64,000 nucleotides of DNA. Origin: Cystobacter ferrugineus. Its GTDB lineage: Bacteria; Myxococcota; Myxococcia; Myxococcales; Myxococcaceae. The notes under the pieces were generated by a model. It did no database searches. It had not been told where the DNA came from and worked only from the letters and a program-made list of their open reading frames with translations. Made by a program: the position numbers and the translations under genes. Location of the stretch: NCBI RefSeq assembly GCF_001887355.1, contig NZ_MPIN01000010.1:280813-344812 (forward strand), given 5' to 3'. Each line of letters begins with the position of its first letter. Position 1 is the first letter of the stretch. This document shows, in pieces, positions 1 through 9,154 of the stretch.

Positions 1-557
1 GCCGCCACCGACTCGTCGACCGCGTAGCGGGCGTTGGCCGGCAGGGGAGTGGGGCCATCGATGGAGACGGCGAGCGGCAGGGGCTGGCCGGGCACCGGCT
101 GCGCCAGGTTCATCTGCGGTGGCGGCGGCACCTCGCCGCCGAAGAGCAGCTTGTAGCCCTCGGTGACGCCCAGGTGCTGCTGCTCGCGCATCTTCGCGCC
201 CTGGAGCACCGCCGCGGTCAGGCCGGCGCCCTCGGTGGACAACGAGTACTTCGTCTCGATGCGGTGCAGCTCCACCGCGCGCACGGGCGGGGGCGGGGCC
301 TCGGCCACGGCGCCAGCGCCCTCGAGGGGGGAGCCCGGGGAGGGCGGGGTGCCGGGAGCCGGGGGCGTCACGGCCGGGGTGCCCGCGTCGGAGACGTCCG
401 CCACCTGAGCACCCGCGTCCGCGGAGCCCGCCTCGGGCCCCTTGGGCGCGAAGAAGGTGGTGAAGGCGTAGGTAAGCACCATCGCGAGCGCGAGCGCCAC
501 CAGCAGTCGCCGCTGGGAGTCGGCGGAGTTGGGCGAGAGCGGATCCAGGTCGTTCAT
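1..557 (-). CDS. yidC: Membrane protein insertase YidC, N-terminal part (runs off window)
   Basis: YidC inserts and folds inner-membrane proteins alone or with SecYEG. Only about 185 N-terminal residues are present; the C-terminal insertase domain lies beyond base 1. After a short polar start (MNDLDPLSPNSADSQRRLL) comes one transmembrane helix (LVALALAMVLTYAF), then a Pro/Ala/Gly-rich linker and the start of the periplasmic domain (VELHRIETKYSLSTEGAGL). This is the architecture of proteobacterial YidC. It lies 13 bp downstream of yidD in the usual rpmH-rnpA-yidD-yidC order, so it is probably transcribed from the rpmH side. The identification leans strongly on context as well as sequence. Confidence 0.9.
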   Translation of the reverse strand, partial: MNDLDPLSPNSADSQRRLLVALALAMVLTYAFTTFFAPKGPEAGSADAGAQVADVSDAGTPAVTPPAPGTPPSPGSPLEGAGAVAEAPPPPVRAVELHRIETKYSLSTEGAGLTAAVLQGAKMREQQHLGVTEGYKLLFGGEVPPPPQMNLAQPVPGQPLPLAVSIDGPTPLPANARYAVDESVA

Positions 558-570
558 AGGCAGGGAGCGT

Positions 571-789
571 TCAGGGCACCGGGTCGAAGCCGCCCGGATG
601 GAAGGGCTGGCAGCGCAAGAGGCGCCAGGTGATGAGGCGGAGGCCGCGGAGGGCGCCATGCTTCTGCAGCGCCTCCAGGGCATACATGGAGCAGGAAGGG
701 TGGAAGCGGCAGGCCGGGGGCAGCCAGCGGGAAATCCACCGCCGGTAGAAGCGGATGGGCAGCGCGAGGAGGAAAGCGAGCGGGCTCAT
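571..789 (-). CDS. yidD: Membrane protein insertion efficiency factor YidD
   Basis: This 72-residue protein matches the small YidD family (PF01809), an inner-membrane-associated factor thought to help YidC-dependent insertion. It has a hydrophobic, basic N-terminus ([17 protein letters not shown]), the conserved Cys pair around [15 protein letters not shown], and the family ending [14 protein letters not shown]. Its ATG overlaps the rnpA TGA in an ATGA arrangement, so it is very likely translationally coupled to rnpA. The frame is open further upstream, but only this start gives the family length. Confidence 0.95.
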   Translation of the reverse strand: MSPLAFLLALPIRFYRRWISRWLPPACRFHPSCSMYALEALQKHGALRGLRLITWRLLRCQPFHPGGFDPVP

Positions 790-1190
790 CGAGGAGGAGA
801 CTCCCGGGGCACGGACGGGAAGAGCCGCTGCAGCTTGCGGGTGATGCCGTCGAACGCGCGTGACACGACGGGGAAGGGGGCATCCTTGGCGGACTGGCGC
901 ACGACCAGGACAACGTCCACACCCGGGGGCCATTGCCCGTGGCGCTTGCGGAAACACTCGCGCAGCAGCCGCCGCAAGCGGGCACGCTCCACCGCATTGC
1001 CCACCTTGCTGGAGATGGTGAGGCCCACGCGGCAATGGGGCCGACCATTGGGCCTCACGAGCCCCAGGAGACACTCCACGGGCACTTTCTGCCCCTTCTC
1101 CTGGACCTCGAGGAACTCGCGCCGCTTGAGCAGGCGGAGGGCCTTGGGAAAGCGCTCGTCGCGAGATGGCGCCTGGCCCTCGGCCTTCAC
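786..1190 (-). CDS. rnpA: Ribonuclease P protein component
   Basis: RnpA is the protein subunit of RNase P, which removes 5' leaders from pre-tRNA together with the M1 RNA. The protein contains the start region [17 protein letters not shown], the central [23 protein letters not shown]-type motif that binds RNA, and the C-terminal [12 protein letters not shown] strand. I chose a GTG start at 1190, giving 134 residues (about 14-15 kDa, typical), because it begins just after rpmH. The frame stays open further upstream through rpmH and other starts are possible. The stop overlaps the yidD start by ATGA. Confidence 0.93.
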   Translation of the reverse strand: MKAEGQAPSRDERFPKALRLLKRREFLEVQEKGQKVPVECLLGLVRPNGRPHCRVGLTISSKVGNAVERARLRRLLRECFRKRHGQWPPGVDVVLVVRQSAKDAPFPVVSRAFDGITRKLQRLFPSVPRESPPR

Positions 1191-1203
1191 GCGAGCGTCC
1201 CGA

Positions 1204-1356
1204 CTACTTCTTGTAAGCGGACACCACCAGGCGCTTGCGGCCCTTGGCGCGACGGCGGCTGAGCACGTCCTGGCCCGCGCGGGTGGAGTTACGCTTGCGG
1301 AACCCGTGGGTACGGTTGCGCTTGATCTTCGACGGCTGGTAGGTGCGCTTGGACAC
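1204..1356 (-). CDS. rpmH: Large ribosomal subunit protein bL34
   Basis: This 50-residue, very basic protein has the classic L34 sequence: [20 protein letters not shown] at the start and [13 protein letters not shown] near the end. The start is a GTG at 1356 preceded at good spacing by an AGGAG ribosome-binding site (reading leftward). It is the first gene of the leftward rpmH-rnpA-yidD-yidC operon and is divergent from dnaA, the common arrangement near bacterial replication origins. Confidence 0.97.
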   Translation of the reverse strand: MSKRTYQPSKIKRNRTHGFRKRNSTRAGQDVLSRRRAKGRKRLVVSAYKK

Positions 1357-1696
1357 GGCTGAACTCCTGGGACGCTGTGGCGCACACCCCGGAGGCGCAC
1401 GCCTGATCCAATGAGACAGAGGAAGGCGGCGCTCGTAACCCGATCTCCCACCCAAGTCAACGTCGGATCACCGCTCCCCCGCCCCCCAGGGTCGCCCGCT
1501 ACCCCCCTGGTGAACCCCCACCCCGGGTGAAGCGAGGCGCCCGCCGGGCCGGGAACGTTCGCCACGCGGCGGGGGAAGGGCCGGTTGCGATCAGAAGGGG
1601 TGGGCTAAAGGCGCGAAACCGTTGGGTTTGGGGCCGCGAACTTGATCGCCCGGGGGTGCGTGTTAGCACCCGGGACTCCCACCCGGCGCTCCGCCG
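1357..1696. promoter_or_regulatory. Divergent rpmH/dnaA intergenic region
   Basis: About 340 bp separate the rpmH and dnaA starts and must hold both promoters. It contains an imperfect hairpin (GGGTGC ... GCACCC, 1654-1671) about 25 bp before dnaA. I saw no close match to the DnaA-box consensus TTATNCACA on either strand by eye, so I do not call oriC here. No ORF in this stretch looks like a gene. Confidence 0.5.
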
Positions 1697-3070
1697 GTGG
1701 CCTGGAGCCCTTTCGTGAACGCGCTCGCCCGTCCCCTGCCCGCCAGCTCAAGTGCCGAGATCCTCTGGGAGAGGATGTTGGACTGTCTCCGCCAGGACAA
1801 GCTCGAGTACGCGCTCGGGTGGATTGGGCGGATGCGGCCCCTGGAGGTGCGCGAGGACACCCTGGTGATGGGCGTGCCGGACCGCTTCTACCGCGACTGG
1901 CTGGACGACCACTACCGCCCGCTGCTCGAGTCCACGCTCGCGCGGGTGGCGGACCGTCCGATGGAGCTCGCCTATGAGGTGGTGCCGGGCCTGGCCCCGG
2001 CGCCCAATCTCCAGCCCCCGCCCTCCGCCCACAAGCCCGAGGGCGCCCGGCCCCCGCGCATGAACGCGCGCTTCACCTTCCAGACCTTCGTGGTGGCCGA
2101 CAGCAACCAGCTCGCGGCGGCGGCCGCCGCGGCGGTGAGCGACAGCCCGGGGCGCGCCTACAACCCGCTCTACATCTATGGAGGCACGGGCCTGGGCAAG
2201 ACGCACCTCCTGCACGCCATCGGCAACAAAATCTGGGAGCGCGACCCGAGCCAGCGCGTGGTGTACCTGTCGAGCGAGCAGTTCACCAACGAGTTCATCG
2301 AGAGCGTGCGCGAGCAGCGCATGCCGGAGTTCCGGCGCAAGTTCCGCGACGAGTGCGACGTGCTGCTCATCGACGACGTGCAGTTCCTCGGGAGGAAGGA
2401 GGAGACGCAGCGCGAGTTCTTCCACACCTTCAACACGCTGCACGAGCTGGGCAAGGCCATCATCCTCACCAGCGACATGGTGCCCGCGGAGGTGCCGGGG
2501 CTCGAGGAGCGGCTGCGCAGCCGCTTCAGCATGGGGCTCATCACGGACATCCAGGAGCCCACGTTCGAGACGCGCGTGGCCATCCTCCAGAAGAAGGCGG
2601 TGCTCGAGGGCCTGGACCTGCCGGACGAGGTGGCGCACTACATCGCCCGGGCCATCCAGAAGAACGTGCGCGAGCTGGAGGGAGCGCTGGTGAAGGTGAG
2701 CGCCATCCACTCGCTCAGCCGCCAGCCGGTGACGGTGGACTTCGCGGCGCACGTGCTCAAGGACGTGCTGCCCACGCGCCAGGTGGTGGACGTGGAGACC
2801 ATCCAGAAGGAGGTGGCGCGCTACTACAAGGTCCCCGCCGAGGCCCTCAAGGAGGACCGGCGCCACAAGGCGCTCGCGCACGCGCGCCAGGTGGCCATGT
2901 ACCTGAGCCGCAAGCTGACCAAGGCCTCGTTCCCGGAGATCGGCGCGCGCTTCAGCAAGGACCACTCCACCGTCATCTCCGCGGTGCGCAAGGTGGAGAA
3001 GCTGCGCGAGTCGGACGCTGGCATGAAGCGCGAGCTGGATGAGCTCGAGGCGAAGCTGACGGGCGAGTAG
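1697..3070 (+). CDS. dnaA: Chromosomal replication initiator DnaA
   Basis: DnaA is the AAA+ initiator that binds oriC and melts it. All domains are visible: domain I (residues about 1-90), a Pro/Ala-rich linker, the AAA+ core with Walker [10 protein letters not shown] (162-170) and Walker [10 protein letters not shown], sensor region [20 protein letters not shown], and the C-terminal domain IV with the DNA-binding signature [14 protein letters not shown]. Length 457 residues is normal. The longest start is GTG 1697. GTG 1715, six codons later, has a GGAG seven bases upstream and may be the true start. dnaN does not follow, as is usual in myxobacteria. Confidence 0.97.
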   Translation: MAWSPFVNALARPLPASSSAEILWERMLDCLRQDKLEYALGWIGRMRPLEVREDTLVMGVPDRFYRDWLDDHYRPLLESTLARVADRPMELAYEVVPGLAPAPNLQPPPSAHKPEGARPPRMNARFTFQTFVVADSNQLAAAAAAAVSDSPGRAYNPLYIYGGTGLGKTHLLHAIGNKIWERDPSQRVVYLSSEQFTNEFIESVREQRMPEFRRKFRDECDVLLIDDVQFLGRKEETQREFFHTFNTLHELGKAIILTSDMVPAEVPGLEERLRSRFSMGLITDIQEPTFETRVAILQKKAVLEGLDLPDEVAHYIARAIQKNVRELEGALVKVSAIHSLSRQPVTVDFAAHVLKDVLPTRQVVDVETIQKEVARYYKVPAEALKEDRRHKALAHARQVAMYLSRKLTKASFPEIGARFSKDHSTVISAVRKVEKLRESDAGMKRELDELEAKLTGE

Positions 3071-3184
3071 GCGGCCCGCGCTCGCGGCCCGAAGCACTCC
3101 CATCCATGACCTTTCACGTGGGTTGACTGCGGGTGACCTGGTGAGTCATCTTGCTCGTGCGGTCTCCACGAGAGGAGTGTGTCG

Positions 3185-3694
3185 ATGGATCAGTGCAATT
3201 CCATGTCTACGGTGAAGGATGATCCGGCTCTCACGCCGGGTGAGCAGCGCATCCTGGCGGTGCTGGGGCAGGGTTTTCAGCGCATGGAGCAGCGCCAGCA
3301 AGCGCTGGAAAACAAGCTGGAAGCCCAGTCGAAGCAGTTGGTGGAGTTGACCGCCCGGGTCAGCCAGGAAGCCGCCGCCAGCAAGCAGCGCGACCGGCAA
3401 CTGTCCGCGGACATCCAGCATCTTCGTGAGGAAGGAGCGACGCGGGACCTCCATTGGCACAGCACGCTCCAGCGGGAGATGAACGCGTTCCGGATCGAGG
3501 TCTCCGGGAAGTTCAGTCATCACAACACCCGGTTGGAGATGCTGGAGTTGAGCATCGGGCGCACCAACCTGGGCTTGCAGCAGCTCGACCAGCGCCTTCA
3601 TCAACTCCAGAAGGAGCATCTCAGGCTGGGCGACCTGATCGAGCAGGCGTCCGCCTCCCACACGGTCCTCGAGGAACCCTCTCTCACCTCCTGA
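3185..3694 (+). CDS. Hypothetical coiled-coil protein
   Basis: I recognise no family. The 169-residue product is rich in Gln, Glu, Lys and Leu with long heptad-like stretches (for example [20 protein letters not shown] and [19 protein letters not shown]), so it is probably an extended coiled coil. It has no signal peptide or membrane segment. The ATG at 3185 is chosen because GAGGAG lies seven bases upstream; a GTG two codons earlier is less well placed. It stands alone downstream of dnaA. Confidence 0.7.
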   Translation: MDQCNSMSTVKDDPALTPGEQRILAVLGQGFQRMEQRQQALENKLEAQSKQLVELTARVSQEAAASKQRDRQLSADIQHLREEGATRDLHWHSTLQREMNAFRIEVSGKFSHHNTRLEMLELSIGRTNLGLQQLDQRLHQLQKEHLRLGDLIEQASASHTVLEEPSLTS

Positions 3695-3893
3695 GAGGTC
3701 CGCGGTCGGGAAGGACCCGTCGCCCATCCGGGACGCCCCTTCCCCCCGCACACCCCGGGACAACCCGGCACCGGGTTCGCTATACCGGGGTCCAGCACCC
3801 GCCCGCCGCGGGCTCCCGGCAACTCCCGTGCATCGGAGACTCCGCGGGGGGCTCCGCGCCTGCACTCGGGCGGGTTCCGGAGGAGCAACACCC

Positions 3894-4520
3894 ATGCGGT
3901 TGACGGTCTTTGGAGCGACGGGACGCGTCGGGCACACGCTGGTGCACGACGCGTTGGGGCAGGGGCACGAGGTGACGGCGTACGTCCGAGACCCCAAGCG
4001 CCTGGGACTCAAGCACGGCAAGCTCCACATCAAGAAGGGCAGCCTGGAGGATGGCACCACCGTCGCCGAGGCCCTGCGCGGCTCGGACGTGGTGGTGAGC
4101 GCCATCGGCGCCCGCGATGCCACCCACCCCGTCTCGGTGGTGACCCACGCCACGCGCTCCATCATCGCGGCCATGAAGGGCGAGGGTGTCCAGCGGCTCG
4201 TCTCGGTGGGCGCCGCGGGACTCCTGCCCCACGCGGCCGGCGGCCTCACCGGCGAGCACGGCCTTCCCCCCTTCCTGCGCCACGCCTTCGAGGATCACCG
4301 CGGCGCGCTGCTCGCCCTGCAGGAGAGCGGCCTGGACTGGGTGGTGGTGTGTCCGCCCGTCATGCCCAGTGGCCTGAAGACGGGCAAGTACCGCGTCGCC
4401 GTGGAAGCCCTGCCCGCCGGCGGCCGGCAGGTCTACGCCGAGGACGTGGCCGACTTCACCCTCAAGGCGGCCACCGGCAACGACTACCACCGGGTACGCG
4501 TGGGCATCGTCGGCGACTGA
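3894..4520 (+). CDS. NAD(P)-binding oxidoreductase (NmrA/BVR-B-like SDR)
   Basis: This 208-residue protein starts with a beta strand and dinucleotide-binding loop, LTVFGATGRVGHTLV, followed by VTAYVRDPKRL (likely NADP-selecting basic residue) and VVVSAIGARD. It fits the atypical SDR group that includes NmrA-like and biliverdin-reductase-B-like proteins, which lack the YxxxK catalytic pair. The substrate is unknown. An AGGAG sits eight bases before the ATG. The gene is convergent with the next, leftward gene. Confidence 0.82.
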   Translation: MRLTVFGATGRVGHTLVHDALGQGHEVTAYVRDPKRLGLKHGKLHIKKGSLEDGTTVAEALRGSDVVVSAIGARDATHPVSVVTHATRSIIAAMKGEGVQRLVSVGAAGLLPHAAGGLTGEHGLPPFLRHAFEDHRGALLALQESGLDWVVVCPPVMPSGLKTGKYRVAVEALPAGGRQVYAEDVADFTLKAATGNDYHRVRVGIVGD

Positions 4521-4536
4521 GCCCCGCTCGGACTGC

Positions 4537-5052
4537 CTACGGCAGCGCGGGCGCCTCCACGTCCGTGACGATGAGCGTGTTCGTGCGCACATCCACGCTC
4601 ACCTGCCCCCGGGGCGACAACACCGCCTTCACCTGGGGCAGCAGCTCCGCCGCCCGCGCATGGCTCACGGGAATGAACCAGGTGCGCAGCGGGCCCTCGG
4701 CCTCGCGCGTCTGGGCGAGCCGCGCCCGCGCCTCGGCCTCCTCGTGGAGCACCCGCAGGGGCGCCACGCGCAGGATGTTGCCCTGGCGCTCCATGCCCAG
4801 CCCCTGGGACACCAGCACCCCCTGGAGCGCCTTCGTCCACGGCACGTCGCGCAGCGTGAGCGTCACCGTGCCCCGCACCTCCTCGGAGAGCACCAGGTTC
4901 ATCCCGCCCATCTCCGCGAGCCCCCGCAGCACCTGCTCCAGCGGCGCCCGCACCACGTCGAGCGAGACGCGCCGGGTCTGCCTCGGCTCCCGGGCCTGGA
5001 CGGGCAGGGCGGTGAGGGCCAGCGCGAGGCACACGGCACGGGAAGAGCGCAT
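4537..5052 (-). CDS. Short secretin-like periplasmic protein (STN and secretin-N modules only)
   Basis: The 171-residue product has a clear signal peptide (RAVCLALALTALPVQA), then an STN-like module (VSLDVVRAPLEQVLRGLAEM, then LRDVPWTKALQGVLVSQGL), as in PilQ/GspD. It ends with a secretin-N-like segment (TWFIPVSHARAAELLPQVK, then VDVRTNTLIVTDVE). The outer-membrane secretin barrel is entirely missing, so it cannot form a pore by itself. It may be an accessory periplasmic protein or a cut-down secretin. A GGAGG lies just before the ATG. Confidence 0.75.
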   Translation of the reverse strand: MRSSRAVCLALALTALPVQAREPRQTRRVSLDVVRAPLEQVLRGLAEMGGMNLVLSEEVRGTVTLTLRDVPWTKALQGVLVSQGLGMERQGNILRVAPLRVLHEEAEARARLAQTREAEGPLRTWFIPVSHARAAELLPQVKAVLSPRGQVSVDVRTNTLIVTDVEAPALP

Positions 5053-5273
5053 GAGGAACCTCCAGGAGACGGGGGTCCAGTGTAGCGCCCTTCCCGGAGG
5101 GAGGCACCCGGCCCCGGGCATTCCCCGCGCGCCGTCTTCCCTCGAACGCAGGAGGGCACAGCGGCCGTCCAGGAAGAGCCCCCGGGAAGAGCGGCCCGGG
5201 ACGGCCTTGTGACGGGCCCCTCGCGCCCCCATCTCTCACGAGGGGGGGATTCCCCGAGCACGAGGGTACACCC

Positions 5274-5495
5274 ATGGCGAACCATGACATCGGCCACTGC
5301 AAGGATTGCCGCTACTTCAACAGCAAGAGCATGCACCCGAGCGGCTCGGAGATCGCTCAATGCCGGCAGCCCGAGCTGCAGGACTTCGATCTGCTCGTGG
5401 CCGGAGACTGCGGCTGCAATGCCTTCGAGGCCCGGGCGGAATCGGACATCTCCCGGGGCATGCCCATGGAGGAGCCCTCGCCGATGGTGCATTGA
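5274..5495 (+). CDS. Small cysteine-containing hypothetical protein
   Basis: This 73-residue protein has a CKDC pair near the N-terminus and further Cys residues at AQC and GDCGCNAF, a spacing compatible with a small metal-binding or disulfide fold, but I know no function. No signal peptide is visible. A GAGGG motif precedes the ATG. It lies 28 bp before the methyltransferase gene in the same direction. Confidence 0.65.
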   Translation: MANHDIGHCKDCRYFNSKSMHPSGSEIAQCRQPELQDFDLLVAGDCGCNAFEARAESDISRGMPMEEPSPMVH

Positions 5496-5522
5496 GCCGC
5501 GGGATCGCGTCACAGTGAGGGC

Positions 5523-6245
5523 ATGTTCCATCCCAAGGGACCCGGTCTCGGAGAGCTGCTCCACCAGGGCTTGCAGTCCGTGGAGCGAGGCTATGATCTG
5601 CTCGCCCCGAAGTTCGACTACACCCCCTTCCGCACACCCGAGGACGTGCTGACGGCGAGCATCGCCCTGGCCGGCGCCCCCCGGAGCGTGGAGCGGGCCC
5701 TGGACGTGTGCTGTGGCACGGGAGCCGCCCTGCGCCACCTGCGCCCCTTGTGCCGCCAGGACGTGGTGGGCGTGGACCTGAGCCAGGGCATGCTCGACGA
5801 GGCCCGGCGCCACCTCGCCCACGCGCCCGGCGAGGCCCGGGTGGAGCTGGTGCGCGGCGACGCCCTGGCACTGCCGTGGCGCGAGGCGTTCGACCTGGTG
5901 ACGAGCTTCGGCGCCTTCGGCCACATCCTCGAGCGCGACGAGCCCCGTCTCGTGGAGGGCATCCACCAGGCCCTGCGCCCGGGTGGCCGCTTCCTCTTCG
6001 TCACCGCGGATCGGCCCTCGCCCTGGCGCCCGGGCTACTGGATGGCCCGCGCCTTCAACGCCGCCATGCACGTGCGCAACTCGCTCTGGCGGCCGCCCTT
6101 CGTCATGTACTACCTCACCTTCCTGCTGCCACGTGCCCGCTCGCTCCTGGAAGCCCAGGGCTTCCACCTGGCGGTGCACCGCGACGCCCTGCCCGAGCGC
6201 TACTCCCGGGCCGGACTGTGCGTCGTGGTCGCCACCCGGGCGTGA
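5523..6245 (+). CDS. Class I SAM-dependent methyltransferase
   Basis: The 240-residue protein has the class I methyltransferase motifs: motif I LDVCCGTGAAL, acidic motif II VVGVDLSQGML, motif III VRGDALALPW and post-motif ALRPGGRFLFV. These place it in the Methyltransf_11/25 group of small-molecule methyltransferases; the substrate cannot be read from sequence. The C-terminal third is hydrophobic (PPFVMYYLTFLLPRARSLL), which may suggest a lipid-like substrate, an inference only. It may be co-transcribed with the upstream small gene. Confidence 0.88.
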   Translation: MFHPKGPGLGELLHQGLQSVERGYDLLAPKFDYTPFRTPEDVLTASIALAGAPRSVERALDVCCGTGAALRHLRPLCRQDVVGVDLSQGMLDEARRHLAHAPGEARVELVRGDALALPWREAFDLVTSFGAFGHILERDEPRLVEGIHQALRPGGRFLFVTADRPSPWRPGYWMARAFNAAMHVRNSLWRPPFVMYYLTFLLPRARSLLEAQGFHLAVHRDALPERYSRAGLCVVVATRA

Positions 6246-6327
6246 GGCGAAGGGGGCGGCCCGTGCAGGTCTGACCAGGACATCCTATCATCCTGGAGTT
6301 CCCCGCCTGCCGGAGCTGTACCCCTCC

Positions 6328-7656
6328 ATGAACTCCCCGTCCCTCCCGTTCGAGGCGAGCACGAATCCGGAGACGTGGCGGCGGCGCGAGCGGACGATCC
6401 TGGTGTTCGCCGCGCTCGTCCCGCTGCTCTACGCACTGGACTGGTTCGCCCTGGGCCACTGGAGCCCGACTCCCCTGGTGGTGCGGCTGGTCTGGTCCGC
6501 GCAGCTCCTGCTGTACATGGTGCTGTGCCGGACGCTGGGCCCGCGCTGGGAGCAGCGGCTCGCGAACGTCAACAGCATCGCCACCTGCTGCTGCTTCCTC
6601 ACCCTCATCTACGTCACCGGGGCCCAGCACAGCCCCTACCTCCACCTGCTGCCCAGCCTCCCGCTCATCATCGCCCTCATCCAGCCGCGCGACGGGTGGC
6701 CCGCCCTGCTCAGTGGCATCACCTGCACCCTGGGCACGGTGCTGATGTTGCTTTCCCTGGGCTGGCCCATGGCGGCACTCGGCTGGGCCCTGCTCACCGG
6801 CTCGGCCACGTTCTTCGGCGTGTATGGCGCGGCGCAGTACCGCAAGGCCCAGGAGGCCGAGCACGCCGTGCGCCTGGAGCGTGCCCGCCGCGAGAGCCTG
6901 GAGAAGCTCGCCCTGGCCGAGCGCCAGCGCGCCCAGACGGAGAAGCTGGCCACCGTGGGACGGCTCGCGGCGGGCGTGGTGCATGAAATCAACAACCCGC
7001 TGGCCTTCGTGCGCTCCAACCTGGAGTTCCTGCGCACCGAGGTGCTGCGCCAGTCCCTCCCCCAGGAGGCCCACGCGGAGCTGAGCGAGGTGTTCGAGGA
7101 GACGCGCCAGGGCGTGGAGCGCATCCGGCAGATCGTCTCGGACCTGCGGGGCTTCTCGCACGTGGACATGGAGGAGCCGACCGCGTGCGCGCTGGCGGAC
7201 GTGGTGACGGACGCGTCGCGGCTGGCGGGCGTGCGGCTCAAGCACGTGGCGCGGCTGACGGTGGCGCTGCCCCCGGAGCTGCCCGACGTCTTCGCCATCC
7301 GCCGGCGCCTGGCGCAGGTGGTGCTCAACCTGCTCGTCAACGCGGGCGACGCGCTGGAGGAGGCGCGGGTGCCCGGCGGCGAGGTGCGCGTGACCGGCGT
7401 GGCCGAGGGAGCGCGCGTGGCGCTCCTGGTGGAGGACAACGGCCCGGGCTTTCCCCCCGAGGTGATGCCCCACCTCTTCGAGTCCTTCTTCACCACCAAG
7501 GGCCCCGACAAGGGCACGGGGCTCGGGCTGGCCTTGTCGCGCGAGCTGGTGGAGCGCTTTGGTGGCACGCTCGTGGCCGAGAACCGGCCCGAGGGCGGCG
7601 CCCGGCTGCGCCTGGAGCTGCCCGTGCACGCGCCGCCCCCGGCTCCCGGGGGTTGA
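6328..7656 (+). CDS. Membrane sensor histidine kinase
   Basis: The 442-residue protein has five or six hydrophobic N-terminal segments (residues about 24-170) and a short coiled stretch. The dimerisation/phosphoacceptor motif is VVHEINNPLAF, with His219. The HATPase_c domain has N-box VLNLLVNAGDAL, G1 VEDNGPGFP and G2 GTGLGLALS. It would sense a membrane signal and autophosphorylate. No response regulator or receiver domain lies next to it, so its partner is elsewhere. The ATG at 6328 starts the first hydrophobic segment properly; the frame is open upstream into the methyltransferase gene. Confidence 0.92.
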   Translation: MNSPSLPFEASTNPETWRRRERTILVFAALVPLLYALDWFALGHWSPTPLVVRLVWSAQLLLYMVLCRTLGPRWEQRLANVNSIATCCCFLTLIYVTGAQHSPYLHLLPSLPLIIALIQPRDGWPALLSGITCTLGTVLMLLSLGWPMAALGWALLTGSATFFGVYGAAQYRKAQEAEHAVRLERARRESLEKLALAERQRAQTEKLATVGRLAAGVVHEINNPLAFVRSNLEFLRTEVLRQSLPQEAHAELSEVFEETRQGVERIRQIVSDLRGFSHVDMEEPTACALADVVTDASRLAGVRLKHVARLTVALPPELPDVFAIRRRLAQVVLNLLVNAGDALEEARVPGGEVRVTGVAEGARVALLVEDNGPGFPPEVMPHLFESFFTTKGPDKGTGLGLALSRELVERFGGTLVAENRPEGGARLRLELPVHAPPPAPGG

Positions 7657-7750
7657 GCGCCGGACGCGGCGACTTTCCGCGCTCCGCCCTTACGAGGGCA
7701 CGTGCTAAGCGGAGAGCCCTCTCAACCACCCCGAGGAGGGCCCCGCTCGC

Positions 7751-9154
7751 ATGAAAGCGTTCATCGCCGCCACCGCCCTCGCCCTTGGCCTCCCGGCCTT
7801 CGCCCAGCAACACGAGGCGAAGCCGCCGCGGCCCGGACGCGAGGCACTCACCATCCCCTACGAGAAGTACGCCCTGCCCAATGGCCTGGAAGTGCTGCTC
7901 GCGCGCGACCCCAAGCTGCCCGTGGTGGCCGTCAACGTCTGGTACCACGTGGGCGCCTACGACGAGCAGCCCGGCCGCACCGGCTTCGCCCACCTCTTCG
8001 AGCACATGATGTTCCAGGGCTCCAAGCACGTGCCGGATGACGTCCACATCGCCCTGCTCGAGCAGCTCGGCGGCACGGATCTCAACGGCACCACCAACTT
8101 CGATCGCACCAACTACTTCGAGACCGTGCCGAGCAACCAGCTCGCCACCGCGCTGTGGCTGGAGAGCGACCGCATGGGCTTTTTGCTCGACGCGCTCGAC
8201 GAGAAGAAGCTGCGCACCCAGCAGGAGGTGGTGAAGAACGAGCGCCGCCAGGGCGTGGAGACGCGCCCCTACGGCATCGCCCAGGAGAAGTTCTGGCAGA
8301 CGCTCTTCCCCGCGCCCCACCCCTACCACGGCAAGGTCATCGGCTCGATGGCGGACCTGGACGCCGCCACCGTGGAGGACGTGAAGGCCTTCTTCCGCAA
8401 GTGGTACGCCCCCGCCAACGCCACGCTCGCCGTGGTGGGTGACTTCGAGCCCCAACAGGCCCGCGCCCTCATCGAGAAGTACTTCGCCACGCTGCCGAGC
8501 AACCCCAAGCCCACGCGCCCCGAGGTCGCCCCGGTGAAGCTCACCGAGGAGAAGCTCGTGCGCCACGACGAGAAGATCGGCACGCTGCCCCTGGTCATCA
8601 TGGGCTGGCACACCCCGCCGTACCTGAGCGAGGGCGACGCCATCGCGGACGTGCTCGGCAACGTGCTCGGCACGGGCAAGTCCAGCCGGCTCTACCAGCG
8701 GCTCGTGGTGGACAAGGGGCTCGCCCAGAGCGTGAGCGCCTCCCAGCAGAGCCTCGGCGCCCAGTCCGTCTTCACCGTGGAGGCGGTGGCCCGGCCCGGC
8801 GTGTCCAGCGACGCGCTCGTCAAGGAGCTCGACGCGGTGCTCGAGGAGATGCGCCGCACGGGCCCGACGCCCGCGGAAATCAACCAGGCGCGTACGCGCT
8901 TCGAGACGCAGATGCTCGCCGGGCTGCAGTCGGTGGGCGGCTTCGGTGGCAAGGCGGACACCCTGCAGAGCTACAACCACCACCAGGGAGACCCGGGCTT
9001 CCTCGTGCGCGACCTGGAGCGCTACGACGCGGTGACGCCCGAGCGCGTGCGCGACTTCGCTCGCGACATGCTCAAGCCCACCGAGCGCGTGGTGCTCCAC
9101 GCCGTGCCCTCGCCGACGAGCCCGTCCCCCGCCCCCTCGAAGGAGAAGCCGTGA
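7751..9154 (+). CDS. M16 zinc protease, catalytic subunit
   Basis: This 467-residue pitrilysin-family (M16) protein carries a signal peptide (MKAFIAATALALGLPAFAQ). Its inverted zinc motif HLFEH places His81, Glu84 and His85, with Glu164 (VKNERR) as the third ligand. Its C-terminal half lacks the Arg/Tyr substrate-binding motif expected in M16 enzymes. The next gene encodes the complementary half-family. The stop overlaps the next ATG (TGATG), so the two are translationally coupled and probably form a periplasmic heterodimer, as known for two-subunit M16B proteases. Confidence 0.93.
   Translation: MKAFIAATALALGLPAFAQQHEAKPPRPGREALTIPYEKYALPNGLEVLLARDPKLPVVAVNVWYHVGAYDEQPGRTGFAHLFEHMMFQGSKHVPDDVHIALLEQLGGTDLNGTTNFDRTNYFETVPSNQLATALWLESDRMGFLLDALDEKKLRTQQEVVKNERRQGVETRPYGIAQEKFWQTLFPAPHPYHGKVIGSMADLDAATVEDVKAFFRKWYAPANATLAVVGDFEPQQARALIEKYFATLPSNPKPTRPEVAPVKLTEEKLVRHDEKIGTLPLVIMGWHTPPYLSEGDAIADVLGNVLGTGKSSRLYQRLVVDKGLAQSVSASQQSLGAQSVFTVEAVARPGVSSDALVKELDAVLEEMRRTGPTPAEINQARTRFETQMLAGLQSVGGFGGKADTLQSYNHHQGDPGFLVRDLERYDAVTPERVRDFARDMLKPTERVVLHAVPSPTSPSPAPSKEKP

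Noticed and set aside
1748..3103. Long open frame on the minus strand across dnaA
   Set aside because: It is an antisense shadow of dnaA, caused by high-GC codon use; its His/Leu/Arg/Val-rich product has no domain and the plus strand encodes an unmistakable DnaA.
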